Shown here one piece after another: positions 26,639 to 36,021 of a stretch of 64,000 nt of DNA. This stretch comes from Pelagibacterium halotolerans B2 (GTDB lineage Bacteria; Pseudomonadota; Alphaproteobacteria; Rhizobiales; Devosiaceae). Position 1 is the stretch's first letter. Each line of letters begins with the position of its first letter. Location: positions 1,054,001-1,118,000 of the forward strand of contig NC_016078.1 in NCBI RefSeq assembly GCF_000230555.1, in the 5' to 3' direction. The position numbers were made by a program, and so were the translations under genes. The notes beneath the pieces were generated by a model. That model did not search any database and was not told the DNA's origin. It saw nothing but the letters and a program-made list of their open reading frames with translations.

Positions 26639-27546
26639 GTGAACCCGATGATATGGCGACCAAATGCGGTTTCGTCGCCCTGGTTGGCGCCCCCAATGCG
26701 GGCAAATCGACCCTGCTCAATTCCCTTGTGGGCACCAAGGTGTCCATCGTCACCCACAAGGCCCAGACCACCCGCGCCCAGGTGCGTGGCGTTCTGACCA
26801 TCGAGGAATCCCAGCTTGTGTTCATCGACACGCCGGGCATTTTCGCGCCCAAGCGCCGGCTCGATCGCGCCATGGTGCAATCGGCCTGGACCGGGGCCGG
26901 GGATGCCGACATGGTGGCCCTGATCGTCGATGCCCAGAAGGGCTTGAACGCCGAAGTTGAATCCCTGCTCGAAGGGCTCGACAACATTCGCCAGCCCAAG
27001 GTGCTGGTCATCAACAAGATCGATAAGGTCAAGCACGAGGACTTGCTGGGCCTGTCCAAAAAGATCAACGAGAAGGTCAATTTCGAGACCACCTTCATGA
27101 TTTCCGCCCTGCGCGGGCACGGGGTCGCCGATTTTGTCGAGTGGTGCCGCGAAAAGGCGCCGCTCGAAGAATGGCACTTCCCCGAAGAGCACCTGACCGA
27201 TCTGACCATGGCGCTGACCGCCGCCGAGGTGACCCGCGAAAAGCTGTTCCTGCGCATCCACGACGAAATCCCCTATCAGGCGACCGTCGAGACCGAGAGC
27301 TTCAAGATCCAGAAGGACGGCTCCTACCGCATCGAGCAGGTGATCTACGTCACCCGCGACACCCACAAGATGATCGTGCTGGGCGCCAAGGGGCAGACCA
27401 TCAAGACCATCGGCGCCGAGGCGCGCAAGGAACTGATCGAGATGTTCGAAACCGACGTGCATCTGTTCCTGTTCGTCAAGGTGCGCGCCAACTGGGCCGA
27501 CGATCCCGAGCGGTATCGCGAGATGGGGCTGGATTGGACGAAGTAA
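26635..27546 (+). CDS. era: GTPase Era
   Basis: Era binds the 3' end of 16S rRNA and couples 30S assembly to growth. The 303-residue protein has G1 GAPNAGKST, G3 DTPGIFAPKRR, G4 NKIDK and the C-terminal KH domain around VLGAKGQTIKTIGAEARKEL. The ATG at 26635 overlaps the rnc stop; a slightly longer in-frame start lies inside rnc and is less likely. Confidence 0.96.
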   Translation: MSEPDDMATKCGFVALVGAPNAGKSTLLNSLVGTKVSIVTHKAQTTRAQVRGVLTIEESQLVFIDTPGIFAPKRRLDRAMVQSAWTGAGDADMVALIVDAQKGLNAEVESLLEGLDNIRQPKVLVINKIDKVKHEDLLGLSKKINEKVNFETTFMISALRGHGVADFVEWCREKAPLEEWHFPEEHLTDLTMALTAAEVTREKLFLRIHDEIPYQATVETESFKIQKDGSYRIEQVIYVTRDTHKMIVLGAKGQTIKTIGAEARKELIEMFETDVHLFLFVKVRANWADDPERYREMGLDWTK

Positions 27547-27592
27547 GGCTTGGTTTGACACGGTGCACACCATGCCCGCCAAATCAACCGCC

Positions 27593-27757
27593 GTCATCCC
27601 GGGCTCGACCCGGAACCCAGTAACCGGCAGCGCTTGCGGCTCTGCATTGGGTGCTGAATGTACCGAACCCCGGCTCGATGGCCGGGGTGACAGAGGGCGA
27701 GGCAGTGTGGCTGCCCAACCAACCGGTGTCACCCCGGGATTTATTCCCGGGGTCCAG
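27593..27757. repeat. Family A repeats between era and recO
   Basis: GTCATCCCGGGCTCGACCCG at the left, CCCCGGCTCGATGGCCGGGG in the middle and GTCACCCCGGGATTTATTCC at the right are three diverged arms of the family A element. They fill the 250-bp spacer. Confidence 0.75.
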
Positions 27758-27796
27758 AAGCCACAAGCGACAACGCTTCGATTGAGATGATCTGCC

Positions 27797-28519
27797 ATGG
27801 AATGGTCCTCTGAGGGTCTTATCATCGGTGTCAGGCGGCACGGCGAGTCTGCTGTGATCCTCGAGGCCATGGTGCCGGGCCGGGGGCGCTGCCTGGGTCT
27901 GGTGCGGGGCGGGCGCTCGCCCAGGCACGCGGCGTTCCTTCAAGCGGGAAATTCAGCCCAGCTTACATGGCGGGCCCGGCTCGAAGACCATCTGGGCACG
28001 TTTACCGCCGAAGCGACCCGGCTGCGTGCCGCAGAAATCCTCGCTGACCGGCAAAAGCTCTATCTGGTCCAACTGCTCGCCGACCATCTGCGCCTGCTGC
28101 CTGAACGTGACCCGCATGACGAATTGCTGCGCGGCGTCATTTCGCTGATCGATGACGATTGGCACCCGCTCGATCTCGCGGCCGAACTGGCGAGGTTCGA
28201 GATGTACCTGCTCGAGGAACTGGGCTTCGGGCTCGATCTGGAAACCTGCGCGGTAACCGGCGTGCACGAAAACCTCACCCATATTTCCCCCAGGACGGGC
28301 AGGGCGGTTTGCGCCGAGGCCGCGGCCCCTTACACCGACCGGCTTTTCGCCCTGCCGGGGTTTCTGTCCGGTGCCTCGGAACCTTCGTCCGAAGACATAA
28401 AACCCGCGTTCGCGCTGACCGGCTATTTCCTCGACCGCCACGTCTGGTCGGCGCGCCAGATCGAGCAGCCGTCAACGCGCGAGTGGTTGATCGCCCATTT
28501 GGCAAGCGCCGGCCAATAG
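27797..28519 (+). CDS. recO: DNA repair protein RecO
   Basis: RecO loads RecA on single-stranded gaps with RecF and RecR. The 240-residue protein has the N-terminal OB fold (EGLIIGVRRHGESAVILEAM, GLVRGGRSPRHAAFLQAG) and the helical C-terminal domain (ELARFEMYLLEELGFGLDLETC). The cysteines that bind zinc in some RecO proteins are mostly absent. Position after era is conserved in the order. Confidence 0.94.
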   Translation: MEWSSEGLIIGVRRHGESAVILEAMVPGRGRCLGLVRGGRSPRHAAFLQAGNSAQLTWRARLEDHLGTFTAEATRLRAAEILADRQKLYLVQLLADHLRLLPERDPHDELLRGVISLIDDDWHPLDLAAELARFEMYLLEELGFGLDLETCAVTGVHENLTHISPRTGRAVCAEAAAPYTDRLFALPGFLSGASEPSSEDIKPAFALTGYFLDRHVWSARQIEQPSTREWLIAHLASAGQ

Positions 28520-28628
28520 GCTGTGAACACATCGATCCGATACCCGGAAAAATGCCGGAAACCGGGGAAATCGGGGTGTCGTTCGATATAATGACAAACT
28601 GATTCGTTTTGCCCACAAAGGATGGCCA

Positions 28629-30881
28629 ATGGCCGAAACCATCGATCCGCCCCGTGATGACGAAAAAGACGACGGCATAGTCGATCTGAGACGTGCGCTG
28701 GAAGAGCGCTATCTCTCCTATGCCATCTCGACCATCACCCAGCGTGCGCTGCCCGATGCCCGTGACGGGCTCAAGCCCGTCCACCGCCGCATCCTGCACG
28801 CCATGCGGCTGCTCAAGCTCGATCCGGCGCAGGGCTACAAGAAATCGGCCCGTATCGTCGGTGACGTGATCGGTAAGTTCCATCCGCATGGCGACCAGTC
28901 CGTCTATGACGCGCTGGTGCGCATGGCGCAGGATTTCGCCGTGCGCTACCCTCTGGTCGACGGGCAGGGCAATTTCGGCTCGATCGACGGCGATAGCGCC
29001 GCGGCCATGCGCTATACCGAAAGCCGGATGACCGAAGTCGCACAGCGCCTGCTCGAAGCGATCACCGAGGACGCCGTCGAGTTCCGGCCCAATTACGATG
29101 GCGAGGACGAGGAACCCGTCGTCCTGCCGTCCAATTTCCCCAACCTGCTCGCCAACGGCTCGAGCGGCATCGCCGTGGGCATGGCGACCAACATTCCGCC
29201 CCACAACGTCGCCGAACTGTGCGACGCGTGCCTGCATATCCTTTCAAATCCCGAAGCGACCGCAAAAGACCTGATCCGTTTCGTTCCCGGCCCCGATTTT
29301 CCCACCGGTGGCATTCTCGTCGACGACCCGGCGGCGACCGAACAGGCCTACACCACGGGGCGCGGCGGCTTTCGCGTGCGCGCCAAATGGGAGATCGAGG
29401 ACAGCGGGCGCGGCACCTACAACGTCGTCATCACCGAAATCCCCTATGGCGTGCAAAAGTCCCGGCTGGTCGAAAAGATCGCCGAACTGCTGCTGGCCCG
29501 CCGACTGCCGCTGCTGAAAGACGTGCGCGACGAAAGCGCCGAGGACATAAGGCTGGTGCTCGAACCGCGCGCCCGCACAGTCGATGCCGTGCTGCTCATG
29601 GAATCCATGTTCAAGCTGACCGAGCTCGAAAGCCGGTTTTCGCTGAACATGAACGTGCTCGACAAGGGCCAGATTCCGCGCGTCATGAACCTCGCCGAAG
29701 TTCTCAAGGCCTGGCTTAATCACCGCAAGGACGTGCTGGTCCGCCGCTCGCGCTACCGCCTCGGCCAGATCGAACACCGGCTCGAAGTGCTCGGCGGCTA
29801 TCTGGTTGCCTATCTCAACCTCGACGAGGTGATCCGCATCATCCGCGAGGAGGACGAGCCCAAGGCCATAATGATGGCCAAATGGGATCTGACCGAAGTG
29901 CAGGCCGAAGCCATCCTCAACATGCGCCTGCGCAGCCTGCGCAAGCTCGAGGAAATCGAAATCCGCACCGAGTACGACAAGCTCAGTGAGGAAAAGACCC
30001 ATATCGAGGCCATCCTGGCCTCCGAGAAAAAGCAATGGGGCGTCATCACCACCGAGATCGGCGAGCTCAAGAAAACCTACGGCCCCGATACCCTGCTCGG
30101 TCGCCGCCGCACCCAGTTCGCCGCCGCGCCGGAAACCGATCTTGCCGATATCGAAACCGCGATGATCGAGCGCGAGCCGATCACAGTGATCCTGTCGCAA
30201 AAGGGCTGGATCCGCGCGCTCAAGGGCCACAATAACGACGCTTCGGCCCAAACCTTCAAGACCGACGACAGGCTCAAGCTGGCATTGACCTGCGAGACGA
30301 CCGACAAGCTCCTGATGCTCACCACCGGGGGCAAGGTCTATACGCTGGGCGCAGACAAGCTGCCCGGCGGACGAGGCCATGGCGAGCCGGTGCGCATCAT
30401 GGTCGATATCGAAGAGGGCCAGGATATCGTCGATCTGTTCGTCTATAAGCCCGGCGCCAAGCGCCTGATCGCCTCCGATATCGGCAACGGCTTTATGGTC
30501 GCCGAGGACGATCTGATCGCCAACACCCGCAAGGGCAAGCAGGTGCTCAATGTCTCGGGCAAGGGCGAAGCCAAGCTCTGCGTGCGCGCCGACGGCGATA
30601 CGGTTGCCGTGATCGGGCAGAACCGCAAGCTGCTTGTCTTCCCTGCCGCTCAGCTTCCTGAAATGAGCCGGGGTAAGGGCGTGAGGCTGCAGAAATACAA
30701 GGATGGCGGCATTTCCGACGCCAAGCTGTTCAATGCCGCCGACGGGCTGACCTGGACCGATTCCTCGGGCCGGAACTACTCGAAATCCATGGAAGAACTG
30801 CTCGACTGGATCGGCGACCGCGCCCAGGCCGGCCGCCAGCCCCCGACGGGTTTCCCGCGCAACAACAGGTTTGTGGGGTAG
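28629..30881 (+). CDS. parC: DNA topoisomerase IV subunit A
   Basis: ParC cuts and rejoins DNA to unlink daughter chromosomes. The 750-residue protein opens with [40 protein letters not shown] and has nucleophile Tyr129 in [12 protein letters not shown], the quinolone-region [20 protein letters not shown], and a C-terminal beta-pinwheel. The repeats there lack the GyrA box, as expected for ParC; length also fits ParC rather than GyrA. The ParE gene is not in the window. Confidence 0.95.
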   Translation: MAETIDPPRDDEKDDGIVDLRRALEERYLSYAISTITQRALPDARDGLKPVHRRILHAMRLLKLDPAQGYKKSARIVGDVIGKFHPHGDQSVYDALVRMAQDFAVRYPLVDGQGNFGSIDGDSAAAMRYTESRMTEVAQRLLEAITEDAVEFRPNYDGEDEEPVVLPSNFPNLLANGSSGIAVGMATNIPPHNVAELCDACLHILSNPEATAKDLIRFVPGPDFPTGGILVDDPAATEQAYTTGRGGFRVRAKWEIEDSGRGTYNVVITEIPYGVQKSRLVEKIAELLLARRLPLLKDVRDESAEDIRLVLEPRARTVDAVLLMESMFKLTELESRFSLNMNVLDKGQIPRVMNLAEVLKAWLNHRKDVLVRRSRYRLGQIEHRLEVLGGYLVAYLNLDEVIRIIREEDEPKAIMMAKWDLTEVQAEAILNMRLRSLRKLEEIEIRTEYDKLSEEKTHIEAILASEKKQWGVITTEIGELKKTYGPDTLLGRRRTQFAAAPETDLADIETAMIEREPITVILSQKGWIRALKGHNNDASAQTFKTDDRLKLALTCETTDKLLMLTTGGKVYTLGADKLPGGRGHGEPVRIMVDIEEGQDIVDLFVYKPGAKRLIASDIGNGFMVAEDDLIANTRKGKQVLNVSGKGEAKLCVRADGDTVAVIGQNRKLLVFPAAQLPEMSRGKGVRLQKYKDGGISDAKLFNAADGLTWTDSSGRNYSKSMEELLDWIGDRAQAGRQPPTGFPRNNRFVG

Positions 30882-30920
30882 GGGATTGGGTTGAGCGCGG
30901 TCTATCTTACAAACGCTCAA

Positions 30921-31050
30921 GGCCCCCTCACCCGTCGCTTCGCGCCGACCTCTCCCCCTAAGGGAGAGGTAGTTCTCGGCGCTCGCGACATTTCTTACCT
31001 CTCCCTTAGGGGGAGAGGTCGGATGGCGTAGCCGGCCGGGCGAGGGGGCC
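30921..31050. repeat. Family B repeat with perfect GGCCCCCTC ends
   Basis: GGCCCCCTCACCC at 30921 and GGGCGAGGGGGCC ending at 31050 are inverted, with two CCTCTCCC(C/T)TA-AGGGAGAGG hairpins inside. It separates the convergent parC and endonuclease-like genes and may act as a bidirectional terminator. Confidence 0.8.
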
Positions 31051-31063
31051 TTCCTTTTGCGCC

Positions 31064-32080
31064 TTATCCCTCACGCCCCACCGAAAAATCCACGATGATC
31101 GGCAGATGGTCGCTGCCGCTCGGCGCGCCGGTGCGCAGGTCGTGGATGGCGATGGCGCCGCGTGTCATCACGTGATCGATGGGCAGGATGGGGAACATGG
31201 CCCGCCAGTCGCGCAGATAATACCAGAGGGTGGGGAAGGTCGGCAGGTTGTAGGTGTGCCGCGTCAGCCCGGCGGTGCCCACAAAGCCCCGCAATGCGTA
31301 GGACCAGGGGGTCGAGTTGAAATCCCCCACAAGGATCAGCGGCGGCTCGACGGTCGAAAGCGCCTCGCCCAGGGTCGCGAACTGCTCGGCCTGGCGGGTG
31401 ACGGGCGCCGGCCAGTCATTATGGGTCGTGGCCAGAGAAAATTCCGGCCCGTCCTCGGTCTGGAAGCGCACGATGATGCGCGCCGTGCGGTCGGTGCTCA
31501 TGATCGAGGCCGAGCAGGCGTCCGCATCGAGCGGCTCGAACGGCAGGCGCGAATAAAGGCCCACAAAGGCCCGCTCGCCTCCGGCGCAATACTGGAAGTG
31601 TGGATAGGTTTCCGAGAGAAGCGGATGGACGACGCTGCGCACGCCGGGGCTGTATTCCTGCAGCGCCACGATGTCGGGGTCGACCGCCTCGACATTGGCG
31701 ACGATCGATCGCGGCTCCTCGTTACGCCCGAAAACGTTGAACGTCATCAGCCTGTAGATCCGCTCGCCCTGTTCGACTGCGGTGCGCGGGACGAGGCCGT
31801 TGACCAGTTCGGGAACGTAGATGATGCCCGATGCGACAAAGCCCGTCGCCGCGATGCTCAGAGCCAGCGCGCGCAGGGTGCGGAAGCGCACCAAGACCGG
31901 GCTGCCGGCCAGCAGCGCCAGAAGGCCCAGAAACAGCACCGGCTGGATATGGTTGAACAGGTCCATTGCCGGATAGATGAACCCCAGCGCGGCAACGATC
32001 GCCATGCCGGCCAGAAGGCAGCAGGCGAGCAGATAGCCTGCGGCAACCAGCGCGGCCAGTATCTTGCCTATAGACCCCAC
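31064..32080 (-). CDS. Membrane-anchored endonuclease/exonuclease/phosphatase-family protein
   Basis: The 338-residue protein has three N-terminal transmembrane helices (about 7-33, 42-62 and 68-88) and then an EEP catalytic domain: LMTFNVFGRNEEP, VALQEYSPG with the metal-binding Glu, LVGDFNSTPWS and the C-terminal SDHLPIIVDFS with the catalytic Asp-His. Such Mg-dependent phosphodiesterases act on nucleic acids or phospholipids; the substrate is unknown, and the domain probably faces the periplasm. GTG start follows the bpt stop with no gap, so the two are co-translated. Confidence 0.88.
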   Translation of the reverse strand: MGSIGKILAALVAAGYLLACCLLAGMAIVAALGFIYPAMDLFNHIQPVLFLGLLALLAGSPVLVRFRTLRALALSIAATGFVASGIIYVPELVNGLVPRTAVEQGERIYRLMTFNVFGRNEEPRSIVANVEAVDPDIVALQEYSPGVRSVVHPLLSETYPHFQYCAGGERAFVGLYSRLPFEPLDADACSASIMSTDRTARIIVRFQTEDGPEFSLATTHNDWPAPVTRQAEQFATLGEALSTVEPPLILVGDFNSTPWSYALRGFVGTAGLTRHTYNLPTFPTLWYYLRDWRAMFPILPIDHVMTRGAIAIHDLRTGAPSGSDHLPIIVDFSVGREG

Positions 32081-32839
32081 CTATTCGGGTTCCGCGCCGG
32101 TCTCGGGGTCGAGGTCCACCCAGCCGCGCGAGCCGCGCTGCACTTCGAGCGGCTGGGAAGCGGCCTTGTAGGCCATTTTCGGAGAATCCTTGACCCAGTA
32201 TCCCAGATAGAGATAGCCGCCCGCCATGCGGGCGCGGGCGATATGGTCGAGGATCATCATGGTGCCCAGCCCGCGCCGCGACAGCGCCGGATCGAAAAAG
32301 CTGTACACCATGGAAAGCCCGTCGGGCAGGGGGTCGGTCAGCGCCACGGCCACAAGCTGCCCCGCCACGCCATCGGGTCCGTCCACGGCCAGCCGGTATT
32401 CCACAAGCACCGACTGAACCGGGGTATCTTCGACCATGAACTCATAGTCGAGATAACTCATCTGCGTCATGCCGCCGCCATCGTGCCGCGCATCGAGATA
32501 GCGCTTGAACAGCCCGTATTGCTCGGCGGAGACGATAGGCGCGACCATTTCGGCCACGATATCGGAATTGAGCTTGAGATTGCGCCTGTGGCGGGTGGCG
32601 GGGAAAAAATCGATGGCGCGCACGCGCACCGACTGGCAGGCATCGCAATCGAGACAGGCCGGACGGTAGATCAGGTTCTGGGACCGGCGGAACCCATGAT
32701 CGGACAACAGATGATGCAGCGCCGCCGCGCGCCGGCCCGACAGGTGCGTGAACAGCTTGCGTTCCTGCCGGCCTTCCAGATAGGGGCAGGCCGAAGGGGC
32801 TGTCAGAAAGAATTGCGCACTTTCCGGCGTATGATCCAT
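32081..32839 (-). CDS. bpt: Aspartate/glutamate leucyl-transferase (bacterial ATE family)
   Basis: Bpt adds leucine from Leu-tRNA to N-terminal Asp or Glu, marking proteins for ClpS/ClpAP (N-degron pathway). The 252-residue protein has FFLTAPSACPYLEGRQERKLFTHL at the start, the PACLDCDACQSVRV cysteine cluster near residue 62, and the GNAT-like C-terminal half (MVYSFFDPALSRRGLGTMM, YLYLGYWVKDSPKMAYKA). Its place beside parC and hemB is conserved in the order. Confidence 0.95.
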   Translation of the reverse strand: MDHTPESAQFFLTAPSACPYLEGRQERKLFTHLSGRRAAALHHLLSDHGFRRSQNLIYRPACLDCDACQSVRVRAIDFFPATRHRRNLKLNSDIVAEMVAPIVSAEQYGLFKRYLDARHDGGGMTQMSYLDYEFMVEDTPVQSVLVEYRLAVDGPDGVAGQLVAVALTDPLPDGLSMVYSFFDPALSRRGLGTMMILDHIARARMAGGYLYLGYWVKDSPKMAYKAASQPLEVQRGSRGWVDLDPETGAEPE

Positions 32840-33050
32840 GAGGGTACTCGCTTGGCCCGCAGGGTGTCCGTCGCCCCTCGAAAGGCAGCGGCAAACCGAA
32901 AACGTTCAAGCCGTTGGACCGGCTCACACAAATGCCAACGGCTCATCCGTGATTGTAGTCGCACCTAATCACGGGCGCAACGCGACAAATCTCAAAAGCG
33001 GGCGGGAAAAACCGAACCCCGGCCTTGCGGTTCCAAGCGGCAGGAGATGC
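32840..33050. other. Intergenic region between RDD gene and bpt
   Basis: No gene is supported on either strand. The bpt promoter should lie here; I see no repeat or clear hairpin. Confidence 0.4.
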
Positions 33051-33578
33051 TTATCCGGCCGGGTTGCCGGTGCGGGCATAGGCCTGCCAGTGCCGAACCA
33101 TGGGAGAGCGGCGGACCATCAGCGTGCCCACGATCATATCGTGAAGCAACTGGCGGCGCGGCGTGAACAGCCCGATCAGGATGATAAAGGGTGTCAGAAG
33201 CGAACACGAAATCCAGAACACGACCACATGGATCATGGCCATCCAGCCATCCAGCGTGGTTTCGCGCGTCGGGGTCAGCACGATATCGGTGGCCCGCATG
33301 CCCAGCGTGGCGCGAGAGGGCGAGCCCAGCGTCACGGCATAATAGGCAACGAAGGTGACCGGCACGATCAGCGGGATCGACAACCAGGTCAACCCGAACG
33401 TGAAGATGCCCAGAATGCCGGCGACCAGTGTGACCACAAGGATCGCCGCGCCCATGATGATGCAGTCGATCACGAACGCCACGGCACGCCGCGTCAGAAT
33501 CCCCTCGAACAGTTCAGGCGAAGTGTTGGGGTCTGGAAGGTCGTTGCGCAGCATGCGTCCCAGAAAATCGGTTGCCAT
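33051..33578 (-). CDS. RDD-family membrane protein
   Basis: The 175-residue protein has the family's Arg and Asp pattern: GILTRRAVAFVIDCIIMG at the first transmembrane helix, ATLGMRATDIVL, and the final RRQLLHDMIVGTLMVRR. About four membrane spans are visible. RDD proteins are linked to ion exchange or membrane assembly, but the function of this one is unknown. GAGGAG precedes the ATG. In relatives it lies next to hemB; here an insertion separates them. Confidence 0.88.
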   Translation of the reverse strand: MATDFLGRMLRNDLPDPNTSPELFEGILTRRAVAFVIDCIIMGAAILVVTLVAGILGIFTFGLTWLSIPLIVPVTFVAYYAVTLGSPSRATLGMRATDIVLTPTRETTLDGWMAMIHVVVFWISCSLLTPFIILIGLFTPRRQLLHDMIVGTLMVRRSPMVRHWQAYARTGNPAG

Positions 33579-33673
33579 GGGTCAATTCTCCTCGTGTGGG
33601 CAACACATGTGGTGCGAAAGGGGAAATGACAAGAGGCGCCGGGGTGAATCGGCGCCATAGCGCGACCGGCGTC

Positions 33674-34318
33674 CTACTCGGCGGGCCGCACCCTGTATGG
33701 CCGCAGCTCCGCCAGCGCCTGCCGGGTAACCGCCGCCGCGCCCTGAATCGCCAGAATGCCCATGATCGCTGCCACCAGGACGTCCGGCCACCCCGTGCCG
33801 GTCCCGAACACCCCCAGCGCGGCCAGCAGCACGGCGAAATTGCTCACCACGTCGTTGCGGGTGCAAATCCAGGCCGAGCGCATATTGCTGTCGCCAGCGC
33901 GAAAGCGCCACAGCAACCCAAAGCTCGCACCATTGGCCAAAAGGGCGCTGAACCCAACGATTCCCATCGTATAGGCATGCGGCGTGGCGCCGGTCGCAAC
34001 GTTCCATGCGGCAACGCCCAGAACCCAGACCCCGAACGCGCCCATGGTCAGCGCCTTGGCCAGCGAGGCCCGGGCGCGAATGTGCAGGGCGTGCCCCACC
34101 ACGAAAAGGCTGATGCCGTAATTGGCCGCGTCGCCGAGGAAATCCACGGCGTCGGCCTGCAACGATGCCGAGCGCGAGGCGATGCCGGCGCCGATTTCGA
34201 CGACGAACATCACGGCATTGATCGCCAGCACGGCCCACAGGACGCGGCGATAAATCGTGTCCGCATGGGCTCTCGCCGCCTGTTCCGCAGCGCTCTGGTT
34301 GCAGCACGATCCGCTCAT
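33674..34318 (-). CDS. Cation diffusion facilitator-type metal transporter
   Basis: The 214-residue protein has about six transmembrane helices and an N-terminal Cys-Cys (MSGSCCNQ). The transport-site Asp pair is in LQADAVDFLGDAANY (helix 2). Helix 5 has CTRNDVVSNF, where the usual His-x-x-x-Asp is altered to Asn-Asp. It lacks the cytoplasmic C-terminal metal-sensing domain, ending soon after helix 6. Substrate is probably a divalent or soft metal such as Zn, Cd, Co or Pb. It is divergent from a MerR regulator and has a MerR-type promoter. Confidence 0.85.
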   Translation of the reverse strand: MSGSCCNQSAAEQAARAHADTIYRRVLWAVLAINAVMFVVEIGAGIASRSASLQADAVDFLGDAANYGISLFVVGHALHIRARASLAKALTMGAFGVWVLGVAAWNVATGATPHAYTMGIVGFSALLANGASFGLLWRFRAGDSNMRSAWICTRNDVVSNFAVLLAALGVFGTGTGWPDVLVAAIMGILAIQGAAAVTRQALAELRPYRVRPAE

Positions 34319-34348
34319 TGGGCATACCCTTCAATTCAATTCGCGCCG

Positions 34349-34379
34349 ATGCTAGAATCTCCAGCGACTAGAGGAGCAA
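34349..34379 (-). promoter_or_regulatory. MerR-type promoter/operator for the metal transporter
   Basis: Reading the minus strand: -35 TTGCTC (34374-34379), a 19-base spacer, -10 TAGCAT (34349-34354). The spacer holds the dyad CTCTAGTCGCTGGAG (34359-34373). A 19-base rather than 17-base spacer with a central dyad is the hallmark of promoters that MerR-family activators untwist. The regulator gene starts 8 bases beyond on the other strand, so it probably represses itself from the same site. Confidence 0.75.
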
Positions 34380-34386
34380 GCGCCAA

Positions 34387-34791
34387 ATGAAAGATTTCCC
34401 GATTGGCGAGGCGGCCCGGCGCAGCGGGGTCAAGGTGCCCACCATCCGCTATTACGAGCAGATCGGCCTGCTGCCCGAGCCGGTGCGCACGGCGGGCAAT
34501 CGCCGTCTATACGACGATGAAAGCGTGCGCCGGCTGTTCTTCATCCTCCACGCCCGCCAACTCGGCTTCGAGATCGACTCCATCCGCGCCATGCTCGACC
34601 TGCAGGACAACCCCCACCAATCCTGCGCCCAGGTCGACGCCATCGCCTCGGGCCGCCTTGCCGAAATCGAACTGCGCATTTCGCGGCTGACCGCGCTGAA
34701 GGCCGAACTCTCAGCGATGCTCGACCAGTGCCGGCAGGGGCGGATTGCGCAGTGCCGGGTTATCGAGACACTGTCGACACCGCCGGGGTAG
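34387..34791 (+). CDS. MerR-family metal-responsive regulator
   Basis: The 134-residue protein has a MerR winged-helix N terminus (FPIGEAARRSGVKVPTIRYYEQIGLLPEP, RLYDDESVRRLFFI), a dimerisation helix and a short C-terminal metal loop. Cys79 (SCAQVD) and a pair in QCRQGRIAQC resemble the Cys arrangement of ZntR/CadR/PbrR-type sensors, which suits divalent soft metals. GAGGAG lies 11 bases before the ATG. It should activate the divergent transporter from the 19-base-spacer promoter. Confidence 0.9.
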   Translation: MKDFPIGEAARRSGVKVPTIRYYEQIGLLPEPVRTAGNRRLYDDESVRRLFFILHARQLGFEIDSIRAMLDLQDNPHQSCAQVDAIASGRLAEIELRISRLTALKAELSAMLDQCRQGRIAQCRVIETLSTPPG

Positions 34792-35061
34792 GGGGAGGGC
34801 GTGGTGGTGGTGAGGTGGTCGGTGGTGACGTCGGGCGCTTAGTGGCGGTGTGCAAGGGCTGGAAGCGAGGCCATCGTCGCCGTTCAGCTCGATGCGATCC
34901 CGTTCCAAAACCTGCCGTCCGGTCAGCAACCGATAATAGGCGCTACGGAGGCTGAAAGCAAAGGGTAGTCGCCGGCCTTAGATCCTAAAGAGGGACATTT
35001 AGACTCATGAATGAACTCAGGCCACGTTCACGTCCAAGCTGAGGAAGCCATGGTGCAGCGA
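34792..35061. other. Gene-free spacer between merR and TIR gene
   Basis: A G/T-rich GTGGTGGTGGTGAGGTGGTC stretch follows the merR stop, then unremarkable sequence. I see no gene, tRNA or obvious direct repeat marking an insertion end. Confidence 0.4.
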
Positions 35062-36021
35062 TCAATCTCGCGGCGTACGCTCCACGATGTCCATCAGCTG
35101 TGAAAGCAGGTGTTCAGCCAGCTTTTCTGGCGTGAACTCCTTCACGGGCGCGCTCTTTGAGACATAGGCTCTCTGGTCCATCCTCACGAGGGCGTACTTG
35201 AACTTCATGGCCCTAAGTTGCACTGCCTTGTTAAAGGACGGATAGAAGCCAGGAAGCGCGGGGAAACCTTTGTAGAAGGTGGCATGCAAGTCGATGTTTT
35301 CGATTGAGTTCGTGTAGTGGGGATACCAACTGCAGATCAGATTGACGGGGTAGCAGGTGACGATCCTGAAATGCTGCGATGTCTTATACTCCAGCTTCAC
35401 GCCTGACGCCTGAACGGTCTTGGTTCCCGCGCTTAATTTGTCTGAGAACTCCTCGTAGGCCCCGTTAGCCAAAGCCGTGCCCTCCTGCGATCGCTCGAAT
35501 TGATGCTGGGCATTCTTCAGGTCAGTCGCCCGCTTTAGCCGGGCTGCCCGTTCTGCAACGGATTCCGGCTGTGAGACGCCCCCTGCGTCGATGACGCGCT
35601 GTTCGATGACGGCTGCGGCTCCCTCAACGCCCCAGCGCTCGAGACCGACGTATAGACGCGTAGGGGGCAGCCATGCAGGAGTGCTGGGACTTGGTTCCAC
35701 CGGAATGAACACCGTAAAATCGAAACCATGCTCGAAAGCGCGCGTTCGGATGGCGTTCATTTCTACGCCAGTCCAGCGGGTCTGCCCCCATTCCTTCCGG
35801 TACAGGATGACAACGATCCGAGCCATCTTGCCATAGACGTCGCTGAATGCCGTCTGGCCATCTGTCCCAGCTAGTGCCTTCTGCTGCTCCGAATAGATGA
35901 ACGTCTTCAGCCTGTCCGATACCAAGTCGTTCAGCTGCGTTGCCAGCGCCTCGTCTTGGGCCGTGAAAGAGAAGGCAACATCATAATCAAATTCATTTTT
36001 CATACCGCCAATATAACTCAT
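35062..36021 (-). CDS. TIR-domain protein, putative NAD-targeting defence effector
   Basis: The 319-residue protein begins with a TIR domain (about 11-130): YDVAFSFTAQDE (strand A), KTFIYSEQQKALAG (BB-loop region), ARIVVILYRKEWGQTRWTGVEMNA with the likely catalytic Glu87. Such domains cleave NAD in bacterial abortive-infection systems. A Glu/Ala-rich helix (about 145-185) links to a C-terminal domain of about 135 residues that I do not recognise and that may sense the trigger. Base composition is lower in GC than its neighbours, and the upstream 130 bases are AT-rich, suggesting transfer. A second start at 36003 is possible. No partner gene adjoins it. Confidence 0.78.
   Translation of the reverse strand: MSYIGGMKNEFDYDVAFSFTAQDEALATQLNDLVSDRLKTFIYSEQQKALAGTDGQTAFSDVYGKMARIVVILYRKEWGQTRWTGVEMNAIRTRAFEHGFDFTVFIPVEPSPSTPAWLPPTRLYVGLERWGVEGAAAVIEQRVIDAGGVSQPESVAERAARLKRATDLKNAQHQFERSQEGTALANGAYEEFSDKLSAGTKTVQASGVKLEYKTSQHFRIVTCYPVNLICSWYPHYTNSIENIDLHATFYKGFPALPGFYPSFNKAVQLRAMKFKYALVRMDQRAYVSKSAPVKEFTPEKLAEHLLSQLMDIVERTPRD

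Noticed and set aside
29244..30920. Minus-strand open frame opposite parC
   Set aside because: It mirrors the parC codon pattern; no domain or start signal.
31106..32968. Long plus-strand open frame opposite bpt and the endonuclease-like gene
   Set aside because: It runs antisense to two well-supported genes, has shadow composition (rich in Arg, Gly, His, Asp) and no recognisable domain. Long antisense frames are expected at this GC content.
35062..36021. Thoeris or CBASS defence operon
   Set aside because: No SIR2-like ThsA, cyclase or partner gene lies beside the TIR gene; flanking genes are a MerR regulator and hemB.
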